DNA of 64,000 bases from JBFLYH01 sp964630235 (GTDB taxonomy: Bacteria > Oederibacteriota > JAAXVQ01 > JAUVAV01): positions 225,747-289,746 of the forward strand of contig CAZVUO010000005.1 in the NCBI GenBank assembly GCA_964630235.1, written 5' to 3'. Shown here in pieces: positions 34,801 through 46,800 of the stretch. The number at the start of each line of letters is the position of its first letter. Positions within the stretch are counted from its first letter, which is position 1. A model generated the notes under the pieces. That model searched no databases, was not told the origin of the DNA, and saw only the letters and a program-made list of their open reading frames with translations. A program made the position numbers and the translations under genes.

Positions 34801-37800
34801 GCGTGAATCCGGACGGCCAGGTGCGCGTCAACCCCCTGGGCACCCTGGCCGACTTCGAACCGGTTCTGGGACCGGAACGCCTTGCCCGGCACCGCGCGCT
34901 GGCAAAGCTGGCCCGCAGCGAGGACCTGCGGCTGGTGTTCATCAACTCCACGCCCAAAGGCGGCGGCGTGGCCATCATGCGCCACGGCATCCTGCGCTGG
35001 GCCCAGCTCCTGGGATTGCCCATGCGCTGGCTGGTGATGAGCCCGGACGACAGCGGCAGGGTGTTTGACGTCACCAAATTGAAATTCCACAATGTCCTGC
35101 AGCTCGGGCAAGCCAACCCCCTGACCGCCGAGGACCGAACCCTGCTCGATGCGTGGACCCGTGAACAGGCCGGCAAATTCCAGCCGCACCTTGCCTGGGG
35201 TAATGTTTTCGTGATTGACGATCCCCAGCCGGCCGGTCTGGTCCGCACGATCAAGCAAATCAATCCGGAAGCCAAAATCATTTGGCGCTGCCACATTGAA
35301 TTTAACGTGGACCAGATCAACCAGCCCGGCACCGCAGCCCACGAGACCTGGAAGCACCTGGTGGAGCAGGTGGGCCCGGCGGACCTCTTTTTGTTCCATG
35401 AAAAAGCCTTTGTCCCGGCCGGGTTCGAAACCGGCCGCATGGTCCTGCAAATGTATCCGGCCATGGTTCCTCTGGACGGCATGAACAAGCCCCTGCGGCC
35501 GATCCAGATGGATTATTACCTTCGTCTGTTCAATGAGATCGTCGCCGCCCAGGACCAAACACCCCTGGACCCGGACCGCCCGATTTTCACCCAGATCGCC
35601 CGTTTCGATCCGTCCAAGGGGATTCCCGACGTGCTGGAAGCCTACCGCCTCCTGCGCCGCCGCCTGGCTCCGCTCCGGTGGCTGGCCGAGGCGCCGGTGC
35701 CGGCACTGCGCTTTCTGGCCGGCTGGGGCTTGCCGCTGGCCGGACGCCTGGAACAGCGGCTGCTGGACCTCGGGCGGTACTTGCGGCCGCAATTGGTGAT
35801 CCTCGGCAACGGCGCCAACGATGATCCCGAAGCCCGGCCCCTGTACGATCTGGCCCGGACCATCAAAACGCAGCCTGACTTCGCCGCGATCGCGGACGAC
35901 ATCAAGGTCGTCCTCGCGCCGCACAACGACCAGCTGCTCAACGCGGTCCTGCGCTGGAGCCGGATCGCATTCCAGCTTTCCCACCGCGAGGGCTTCGAAT
36001 TCAAAGTCACCGAAGCCCTGCAGAAGGGCGTGCCCGTGATCGCGTACCGGGCGGGAGGGATCCCGGCGCAAATCGAGGACGGGAACACCGGCTACCTGCT
36101 GCGCGTGGGGGACGTGCGAGGCGTCGCCCGCCGCCTGCGCGGGCTGATGCTCAATCCCTTCCGCTACCGCCGCATGAGCCGGGACGCCGCGGAACGTTCC
36201 CGCGCGAATTACTTGATCCAAGACAACGCCGCCAACCTGGTCAGCCTCGGCCTGCTCCTGCGTTCGGGCCGGCTGACGCCGGAAACCCTGGCCGAGGCGG
36301 AACGCGGGCGGAACGAACACGAGGTCACACCGGCCCTGCGCGAACAGGTCATGGACGAGGCCGAGGCGCGGTTCCGCGTTCCTTCGCCGCAGGTAACCCG
36401 CGGTCCCACCTGGCCAGCGGGTCTCATGCCCAGGTTCCGGGCCGAGGTGCTGGACGCGCACGGCCATCTTCGCCCCCTGGCCCTGGCCCGCGCCGTGGCG
36501 CACGAGAACCTTTGGCTCCTGCCCCTGATCCTCGTGACCGGCCTGGTGACGCTGGCAATCTCCGCCCTCACCCTGCAGGGACCCGCGCCCGTGCCGCTCC
36601 TGCAGTGGCTGGCACCGTCCTTGACCGGGCTTTTCTACGCCCTGACGTTCACCACCGGTCACGGCAAGACCGTGCTTGTGTACGATGAAGCGGAAGCCCG
36701 CTATCTGGAAGTGCCGCGCACCAGGCGCCACACCCTGCAGCTGTTCGGCCTGGGCGCGGGCCTGGCGGCCCTCGCCCTGGGCGGGGTTGCGCTGGGGGTC
36801 TACGGCACCTTCCTCGGCCTGGGCGCGTTCGTGAGCCTGAGCGCCGGCGTGCTGGCCGGATTCGCGGCCGCGTGGGTCCTGCATTTCTCCTGGAATTACT
36901 TCCTCACGCGCCGGCGGCCCGGCCTGGCGGCCGGCCTGGCGCAGCCTGTTCCCAGCCTGCCGCCCCTGGAAACCGTGGTCGAACTCACGGTGGAAAGCCG
37001 TCTCTCCCACGACCTCATCGGCCGCGTTCGCGCCAACCTGACCGACCCCGGTGACCCCCGTCATGCACGACTGGCCAAGGAGCTCGCCGCCCTGGACGGC
37101 GACCCTGAGCTGGCCCTGCAGCTGCTGGCCATGTCCGGGTCCATCGGCGGCATCGGCCCCCTGCTCACGGACCGCATCGAGGACCTGGGCAGACAAGGCG
37201 GGTTCCGCAAGGTCCTCGGCATCCGGCCGCTGTACCAGCAGGTCTGGCGCCAGCAGATCACCCCGGGACAGAACGGCCAGCCCGACCAGTTTTCCCTGAA
37301 CAAAGTCCAGGTTGGCGACATGCTGCGGTCCGCCCTGGATCGCACCAAGATTCCGGGCACGGACCAGGACCTGACTCTCGAGGTCCCGATGAATGACGGC
37401 CGGGTCCGCAAGGTCGCGGTCTGGCAGGAGGCCGATCCCAAGACCGGCACGGTGATGTATTATCTCGACGATCACGATCCGGCCGAGACGGAACCCAATG
37501 TCTTCGACGTGGTCTATTCCGGCTACGCCGACAAGCACGAGTCCGCGCGCTTCCGCGGCGACTTCGAGGCCAAGAAGCGCATTGCCATGGAACAGAGCTA
37601 CCTGCTCGGCCGTGCGTACCTGGCTTTGCTGGAATCCCTTCAGGTCCAGCCGGACGCGGTCATCCTTTCGGAGATGAGCGCCGGCACCTTCGCCATCCCC
37701 CAGGTGGTCACGGACCGCTACCAGCACAGCCCGGCCACGGCCCGCGCGCGCTTCATTTTCAACGACCACACGCCGCTGGAATACGCGCACGTGGTGGAGC

Positions 37801-40800
37801 ACAAGGATTTCCTGGCCAAGTACCCGCTGGCGCGCGAAGTGGTGGAACTGCTCACGGACGGCCAGGGGCAGGTCCACATCACCAGCTTGATCGCCACCCT
37901 GGCCGAGAGCGTGTACGGCGTGGCCCGCCTGCACTGGCAGACCATGCTCGCCATGCCCGCCTACCAGCGCGTGCGCGACAAGCTGCGCTATATCACCAAC
38001 GGCGTCAACCTGGATTTCTGGCAGTGGGGCGGCCTCCGCGCCTGGGACAAGCTGAGCGACGAGGCCCTGCTCGCGGAAAAGGACCGGGCGCGCCAGGCCA
38101 TGGTGGCGCTCCTGGCCGACCGCCTGGGACGCGATGATGCCTGGAAAGCGCAGATGGAAGGGAAGAAGGTCTTCAACTGGACCCGGCGGGTGGTGCGCTA
38201 CAAACAGCTCTTCCGCCTGCTGGAAATGGTCCGCGATCCCGGCCTGCGCCAGCAGTTTCTGGACAGCAATGCCGTGCTCCTGTTCGGCGGCCGGGTCCAC
38301 CAGGACGATACCGCGAGCCAGCGCCTGGTGCAGGAGTTCTTGAACGAGATCCACGCCCATCCCGAACTGCGCGACCGCATGATCTTCTATCCCAATTTCA
38401 ACACCCTGGATATGCAGACCATCGCCGCGGGCGTGGACGGCACCATCATGGGCGCGAACGAGGGGCGGGAAGCCTCGGCCACGGGCTTCATGAAAGTGCT
38501 GGTCAACGGCGGCATTGTCATCGGCTCGCCGGACGGCGCGGTGCCGGAGAACTGCGTGTTCCTGGGCCAGGCCGGCCGCTATGCGGGCCAGGTCCCGGCC
38601 GAAGGCGTTCGCTTCTCCGAGGACCCGCGCGGCGCCAATGCGGTCCTCCTGCCGTACGATACCGTGGATGACGAGGACGGCAACCGCCGCAGTTTCACGC
38701 CCAAGGCCCTGGCGGACGCCATCACCCTGGCCGCGCAAAGCTTGAGCGATCCCCCCACCCGCGTCGGGATGATGCGCCGCGCTTTGGCCGAATCGCCCCG
38801 CTTGAGCACCCAGCGGGTGGTCCGCGAAATGCTGGCCCTGCTCAGAGAACTTGAGCGCACCTCCGAAGCCCGCCAGGCGGCCATGCAGGCCGGCCGCGAT
38901 TTAGCCCTGGCCGCCCTGCCAGGACTTGATTATTACCGCCTCAACCGGATGCTGGACCTTCCGGTGGGGCGTTTCGTGTGGAAGCCCGAGGAGACCAAGA
39001 TCGCGCCCGTGGCCCGCCCCGAGAACGTCCCGGAAGGCTCGTTGCGCGCGTTATGGCATGAGTTCATGTCGCTCAAATCCCTGGGCGCGCTGGACGAGCC
39101 GGTCCTGCTCTTTAACGCCGCCGGCAACCCGCAATTCAACGCCCAGCCCGGGCAGGCCGGCGGCTATCTGCTGGCCTATCTCCGCCGCGGGCTGGCGGAG
39201 AACGAGCACTTCCTCTCCCTGCCCAGGTCCACCCAGGACCAGATTCTAAACGACGTGGACCGGCTCCTGGTCCGCGTGCAGACCGCCCGCGACGCCGGCG
39301 ACAGCCAGGCCGTTCTCAACACCCATTACGAGGCCATGGGCCTGCTCGCGGGTTGGATCGAGGCGGAAAACCGCCTGCGGCACTTCCAGTGGCTGAGGGA
39401 CGGCCTCCTGGATTTCTACCGCAACCGCATGACCAGCGTGCTGGGATTCCTGCTCCGCTTGCAAAAACAGCAGCCGGAATATTTTTCAGCCCGGGCGCCG
39501 GGCGCCGAACAAACCCGGGGTGAGCAGCTGCAATCCGCGTTGCAAACCGCCGAAACCTGGCTGGGCCCGGGTCTGGACCAGCTGGTGCAGGAGAACGCCG
39601 CGTGGTACGCGCGCGAACCGGAGCAAATGGATGCCGCGATCCAACGCGTTCTGCTGGGCGTCCTGAACGCCATGGCCCCCGCGACCGAGGCCCTGGCCAA
39701 AGGGATTGCCGAAATGCCCAAAGCCGCATGGGACGAACGCAGTTTGCAATCGCTGTCGGTGCTTCAAAGCGATCTGGTGCGCCTGCAGGCGCAAAACGAA
39801 CGCATCCGCGGCGCGGCGCCGCTCCGGCACGGCGTCCCGGTTCCCACCAGCGCGTTCTGGGCCGTGCGCCGGGCCCTGCAGCGCCTGGGCGACCGGGCCT
39901 CCGTGGTGTCGGTCCGGCGCCTGGCGGAACACGCGGCCGTGTTCGTGGACCCGGAACTGCTCGCGGTCACCCTCGAGAACCTCATGGCCGCGGCCCTGGC
40001 CAATAAAGCCGGCAAAGTGAGCGTTACGCTGGCCCAGCAAGACCACCGGCTGGTGATCACCCTCGAGGATACAGGCCAGCTGTTCACGGACGAAGCGCTG
40101 GCCCAGGCCCCGCACCTGCCGTTCCTGGCCGTGGGGGACATCCCGCGCAACAGCGGTTTGGAACTGCTCGAGGCCCGGCTCCTGGCCGAACGCGCGGGCG
40201 GGTCCCTCGAACTGGAGCAGGACCGGCCGGAAAAGGGCGCGGCGGTGTTCAGGGCCCGTCTGACCCTGCCTCTGTACCTGGTGGCCGGAGAAATCGCCGA
40301 AGTGCCGGAGCCCACGCTCTGGAGCGCCTGGGCGCGCCTGACCACGACCTTGGCCCAGGCGCAGAACGAGGCGGAGATCCAGGCCGCGCTCATGCAGGCG
40401 CTGGATGACTTCTTCGGTTTCCGGCGCGCCAATTTCTACGGCCTGCACCAAGCCGCGGACGGCGCCTGGCGGTATATCAGCACCGGCCGCTACGGCCTGC
40501 TGGGTTTTTCCACGGCCCTGGCCGAACGCCCCTTCGAGGCGCTGGACGAAAAGCTCAGTCTGCTTCTTGCCTATGACCGCTCCCGCCGCGAAGAGGACCA
40601 GGTGCAGGTGATCAACGCCCGCGTGGAAGACCAGCGGGTGAACCCCCGGCATGTGCTTAAGGACATTTTCAAATACACTTTCTTCGACGCCACGGTCTCC
40701 TGGCAGTACCGCCTGTTCGGCTGGTTGAACAACGATCTGGCCGCGCGCCTGGTGGGGCCGCGCCTTTCCCGCTGGCTGCTGCGGCGCGCGCCCGCGCCCC

Positions 40801-43800
40801 GGCTGCAGGACATCAACCGTTCCATCACGCTCCTGTTCGCGCCTCCCGGAGAACCGGCGAACGGCATGCTGTTCATCCTGCCCACGCGCGCCATCACGGA
40901 GGAAGAGCAGGCGATCTTAAACCGCCTGACCCGCGTGGCCGGCCAGGCCTACCAGCGGCTCGCGCGCCAGCGCCGGCTGACCCAGGATTGGCCTACCCTG
41001 GTCCAGCGCCAGCCGGCGCAGGCGGAACTCAATGCGCTCCTGGACCAGGGCCGGACGCTCATCCAGCAATACCGGCGGCAGGTCCAGGGCCTGCAGAAAC
41101 TCCTGGCCAAGGCCGGGGAAGTGGATCCCGGGGTTTTGGCCCAATTTTCCGGTGCCACCGCGGCCACCGAGGAACTCCTGGCCCGGTTCTTCCGCCGGAT
41201 CGAGCTCTCGGACACGGTGCCGGTCCCGGACACTCTCCTCGACGCTTCGGACCCCGCGTCCTTGCTCGAGGATTACAGCCTGCGCGTCAACCAGGCGCAG
41301 AGCGCGGACGCCATTGCCGGCTGGTCGCGCCTGGCCGCGGAACTGCTCGAGACTTCGGCCTGGCCTGAACCCCAGCGCGCGTATCTCGCCACGGTCTTCG
41401 ACCAGCTGGCGCGTTCGGCCATGGAAAACCTCGCCAATCTGGAATTGCTGGCCCTGGAACAGCCTCTGGCCGAACGCCTGGCCCAGCTCGCCGATGTTCC
41501 GGCCCAGTCCCTGCCGCCCCAGCTCGGACGGCGCCTGAACCAGGCCCGGCAGACCCTGGAGAACTTCCACCAGCGGCTCCGGCTGCTGCAGGGCGTCAAC
41601 CCGGCGGTGTTCACGGCCTTCGACTACGCCCGCCGCCTGTTCGCCGCGCAAAGCGCCCCGGACGTGCTCACAAGCCTGTTCGACACGGTCTTGAACAACA
41701 CCTCGTTCGCGGGCCTGACCGTTTACACGGTGCGGCTGGACGACCGCAGGGCCCTCTGGTACCGCAGCTTGCTGCGCAGCGGCATGTTCGGGCGTTCCGC
41801 GGCCCGGAACTGGACCGCGCTGTCTCCCCGGAGCGAAAAAAACCGCGCCCTGACCCTGGCCGCGCAGGGCCCGATCGAGGAACGGGACGACCGCGGCGCG
41901 CTGATCTACCAGCAGGCCCGCCGTCCAGGCGGCCTGGAATACCTGTACCTCGCCCAGCGCCACCGCGCCCCCTTTGTGGACCAGCGGGAACTGCTGCGCG
42001 ACGTGGTGCGCCACTCCAGCCAGCCTTTCCCCGGCTGGTTCCGTTCGTTCGGGGAAGCGGTCGCGCTGGCGCTGCCGCACGCCATGGCCCGGATGCTGGT
42101 CCGCTTCATCGCGGCCGTGCGCCCCAGTTCAGTCCGGCGCGTGGACGAGATCCTGTACCTGCCGGTCCACGACGCCCAGGGCGCGGTGCGCGGCCTGCTC
42201 CAGATCAATAACTGGCGCAACCGCCAGCCCCTGTTCGCCTCGCCGGAACAGCGCGGGGAAATTTTGCAAACCCTCGCGCTGCTGACCTCCCTGACCGCCG
42301 GCCACCTGGACGCCCTGGAACAGCAGCGTTCCCTCGAAACCACGGTTGACGAACTGCGCCTGGTGGCCGGGGAGCTCAACGGTTCTTTCCGCGGCACGCT
42401 CTTCGACCGGCTCTCCGGCCTGCAGGTCCTGCTGACCGAAAAGAACTTCTTCGCGTCGCTCCTGTCCGCGGGCCGGACGGCGGGATCAATATCCGGCCGC
42501 CAGGCCAAGATCGCGCGCGCCTGGCTGGCCCAGCTGCCGAAATTTCCCGTCCGCCTGGAACAGCTCCTGAACCGCGTCTCGGCAATCCACGAAGAGGCGG
42601 CCGCCCGGACGGACGGCCTGGCCGCCGAGATTGACGCCCGCCTGCGCAAACTGGAAGCCCGGACGGATCTGGAATCCGACCAGCCCTTCGAAGGCCGGGA
42701 ACAGACCGTGATCGCGCAGTTTAACCGGCGCGTGGCCGAGGCCCAGACCCCGGCCGAGCTTGAAGCCGCCGCGGCGGACAGCCTCCGGGAGGCGGGAAAC
42801 AATCTGCTGTTGCGCGATCTGATGCTGGCCCAGCTCCGCCTGGCGTGGGAGCGCGCCTTGCGCCGCCAGATCCTCCAGAACGAGCAACAGTCCCTGCAGG
42901 ACGCCCTGCGCGGCCTCAGCGAAGCCTTCACCGACTTTTTCATCCAGCTGGAAGAAGCGTACGCGGTCCTGGCCCAAAGCGGCGCGCTCACGAGCGACCA
43001 AGCCAGGCTCCAAACTGCCCGTCAATGGCTGACTGAGCTGGCCGGCCTGCACCCGCGCGTCGGGTTGTTCACCGAAAGCCTCGACCGCATTCTGGCCGCG
43101 CGCGCCCGGCTGCTGCCGGCGGGGCGAGACACGCGCCTGCTGGCTCCGGCCGCAAGCAGCCACTACCAACTGCTCGCCGAAGCGCTGGCCGCTCCCCGGC
43201 CCGAGCGGGAACTGCGCCGCGTGATCCGCTACGGCCTGCTGCAGCAGCTGCCAGCCTACCGCCATCTCGAGCAAATCCAGGAACGGGAGGCTTCCTGGCC
43301 GGAGTTCGCGCTCGGACTGGCGGACACCCTGGCGCGCCTGCGTTCCGGATTCTGGAAGCACCCCCGGCAATTATGGCGCACGCCCCAGCCAGGCCGTCCC
43401 CTCGGCCTGGGACAGCTGTGGTCCTGGTCGCGCCTCCTGCAACAGGTCCGCCGCGACGGCCATGACCAACTGCTGGACTTCTTGCTGCTGCTGCTGCCCG
43501 AGCCCGGCCGCGCCGCGCTCCTGCCCGCGGCCCGCCACCAGCTGTCCCTGCTGCTGGCCCGCAGCCTGGTGGAGCGATACGCGGCCGAAACCGGACGCAC
43601 GCTCAGCGCGGACCTTGCGGTTAAAATTCTATCGGCTTATCCGCGCCTGCTGGAGTATCTGCAGGGCGACCTCGGCTCCCGGGACCTGCAGCGGACCCTG
43701 GAGCCTTTCCAAGCCGACGAACTCTCCCTGCTCACCCTGGCCGCGCTCCTGGTCCTGCGCAACAGCGGTCCCGCAGGCGCCCTGACCCGCGAACGGGCCG

Positions 43801-46800
43801 AGGACCTCTTAACGCGGACCGGCAGTCTCGCGGGGTATGTCCGCTGGCTCGAATCCGAAGCCCTCGCGGCCACGGCCGAGCAAGCGGCGCGGCGGGTGCG
43901 CGCGTGGTCCTTCCTCCCGGAACTGGGTCTGACCCCGGCCGAAAGCCGGGCGCGCCTGGACCGCGTCCTGGCCGGGCTTGACCAGCGCTTGCCGCAAGCG
44001 CAGCGCGCGGCATTCAACCGCTGGCTGGGGCAGGTCCGTTTCAGCCAAGGCGCGGCCACTTTCGCCCACCTGTCGCCGGAAAACCTGGCTAAATTGCTGG
44101 TCCTGCTCTGGCGTTTAGACCAGCGCCAGCCCAGCGATCTGATCGCCTTCGAATCCGGCAGGCCCTCCGGCGCGCTGGAAGCGGCCTTGGAAGCCTGGGA
44201 TGAAACCAACTGGGAAAGGGACGTGCCAGCTTTGTCCCGCCAACTCTTGGCGCATCAGACCGGCCGGCTGAATGACCTGGTCTGCCGGCTCAGCGCCGAT
44301 CCCGCCAACCACACCTCCCAGCTGAGCGTGGGCGCCGTGACGTCCGCGGCTGCCGGGCGTCCATCCGCTGTTTCCGGCACCACCCGCAAACCGGGAGGCG
44401 GGCGCACGCTCCTGTTCTTCGCCCTGGCTCTGGGCCTCGGCGCGGCCCTGCTCGCCTTGGCTCCGGAAGGCATGGGAATCCTGGCGGGTAAAATTGCCGG
44501 CTGGGATCTTCTGGAGCAGACCAGCCAGTCCGCATTGACGCCTTTGCTGGGCGGCGTGCTGCTGACGCCGGAAAACCAGGCGCGCCTTCGCGGCTTCTTC
44601 GCCGGAATCTTCCGGCCCCTCGCCCGCCTGTGGGACCAGGTCCGCGGCCTCCAGCGCGTGCCCCTGGATTCGCTCCGCCTGGAAAAACGCCTGGAAAGCG
44701 GCTCCATGTCCAATGTTTATGCCGTGGAGTACCAGGGCCGGCGCTGGGCGCTCATCCAGAACAAATTCCTGGACGCCCAGGCTCCCGGCCCGCCAAGAGA
44801 AGGGTACACGCCCGAGAGCCTGGCCGAGATCCAGGAAAGCATTGAAGAACGGGCGAAGAATTATCGCTTGTACCGCGGGCTCCGCCATCAAGGTCATGCG
44901 GTCGCGCCCGAGATCGGTCCGCTGGTCAGCAACGCTTCGGGCTTGGTGGTCGGTTATCTGAGCGAATTGGTGCCTGGCAGGGAATTGGGCGCGCTGGTCC
45001 GTTTCGGCGCCATCACGGGCGATCAGCTCGAGGCCATCCTGGAACAACTTCGGGCCCAGCTCGCCCTGCTCCATGGCCGCGGCCTGGTGCACGGCGATAC
45101 GCGCCCGGAGAACGTCCTGGTCGCCTTCACCCCGCAGGGCGAGCCTGTGGCCCGCTTCATTGATTTCGAACCCAGCCGCGGCCAGTGGACCGTCCAGCAG
45201 GACCTTGATCTCTTTGAAGAACGCGTCGCCCAGCTGTTGCGCTACGAATTGCAGCCGGATAACGTCGCCCACATCCGGGCGCTGGTCCGCGGGGAGTTCG
45301 AGCGGCAGCAGTGGCTCCAGGACCGCAACGCGGCATCTGCTTATCTCACTGCCGTGCGGAGGGCCTGGTTCCAGCTCATGGACGCGGTCGAACCCCTGCC
45401 CGACCGCGCGGCGTGGGAGAACCGTCTTCAGGAATTTCTCGGAAGGTTCGGCGCCCTGCCCAGCGAGACCCGTTTGTGGGAAAAAACCCATCTCCTGCAG
45501 GTCCGCCAGACCGTGGCGGACGCGCTGCCTGTTTTTGCTTCGGAGCTGGACCGCCTGGTTAGACCCGAAACCCCGGAGACGGTCCGCGCCGCCCAGGCCT
45601 CCTTGCTTAAGAACACGCAAAACCTGCTGGCCGGCTGGCAGGACCTGGCCGGGCCCGCTTCAGCCGCCAAGGCTGAAAACGCCGTGGCGCAAAAAGTGAA
45701 AAACCTGCTCGACTCGGCCCAATTGCCCGTGGCGCAACCCGCGGTCCAGCCAGAACGCGCACGAGCCCCCTTGTTTGCCTGGTCGGTCGGCCCCTTGGCC
45801 AACGAGGCCGGGTTCATCCGGCCCGATATCTTCTCAACGCTCTTCTGGCGGCTCTGGACCTGGCTCCTGCGCCGCCCCTTTGCCCAGTGGACCGCGGACA
45901 TTCCGGACAGCGGCAAGGAACTCCCCTATGGGCGGATTTCCGAATTTCGCCTCGGCATTTTCGATCGCATGCGCCCGTTCCTCCGCCGCTTGGGGAGCGT
46001 GAAGAGGGCTTTCTACCCGGCCAGCGCCGGAGACATATCCACTCTACTGCTGGCCGGGGACCCGGACCGCATCTTGATGGTGGACCGCCAGCCTTTCGGC
46101 GGCCCGGATGACCTCGCCCGGGCCGAGCCCCTGCGGGAAGGGTACTGGGCAGAAAAACAGCTCGAAGGCAGTGCCGGGTGGTCAAGAACCGAAACCATAC
46201 AAACTATCGGCGCCCTGATCGCGCCACTGGTATGGGATCTGGAAATGATCGGCGCGGCCGGAATCCGGATCACGCGGTATTCACCCACCGAACACCGCAT
46301 CCAGTTCACCTGGGGCCGCACCCCGGCCGAATCGCGGCCGCGCGAAATCCTGTTTATCAGCGAGTGCGACCTGGAGCATCCTGGGTCCTATCCCGTCTCC
46401 CTCACGCGCTGGCTCCGTTCGGGCTATGATCTTTACCTGCAAAAGAGCGGGGAAGACCTGCATCGGCTGGACGCCATGGACTACCACCTTCAGTTCCTGA
46501 AGGACGGGGGTTTGATTCTCTCTGACCTGCTCAACCGGGAAGTCATGCTGGACGAGCGTTACCAGCCGGTACCCTGGCCTTTTGACTTGGGTTCCCGGCA
46601 CACGGAATATTTTGCGCTCGGCTACGGGTTTGAAACCTTCCTGCACTGGAAAAATCCGCCCGCGACAGCCAGACCGCAAGGGCCCGCCTCCTCCCAAGCC
46701 GGATTCACCACCCTGGAAACCCTGACCGCCATGACCGCTGTGTTCGGGGTGGGCCTGCTCCTCGCCGCCGGCCTGGCCTTGGCCTCGGGCGGATTGAGCC

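Noticed and set aside
34068..38738. 1556-codon open frame on the minus strand
   Set aside because: It is antisense to the GT4/GT35 region of the giant gene, whose plus-strand motifs are recognisable. Long antisense frames arise from GC-rich codon use. The reverse product has no recognisable domain.
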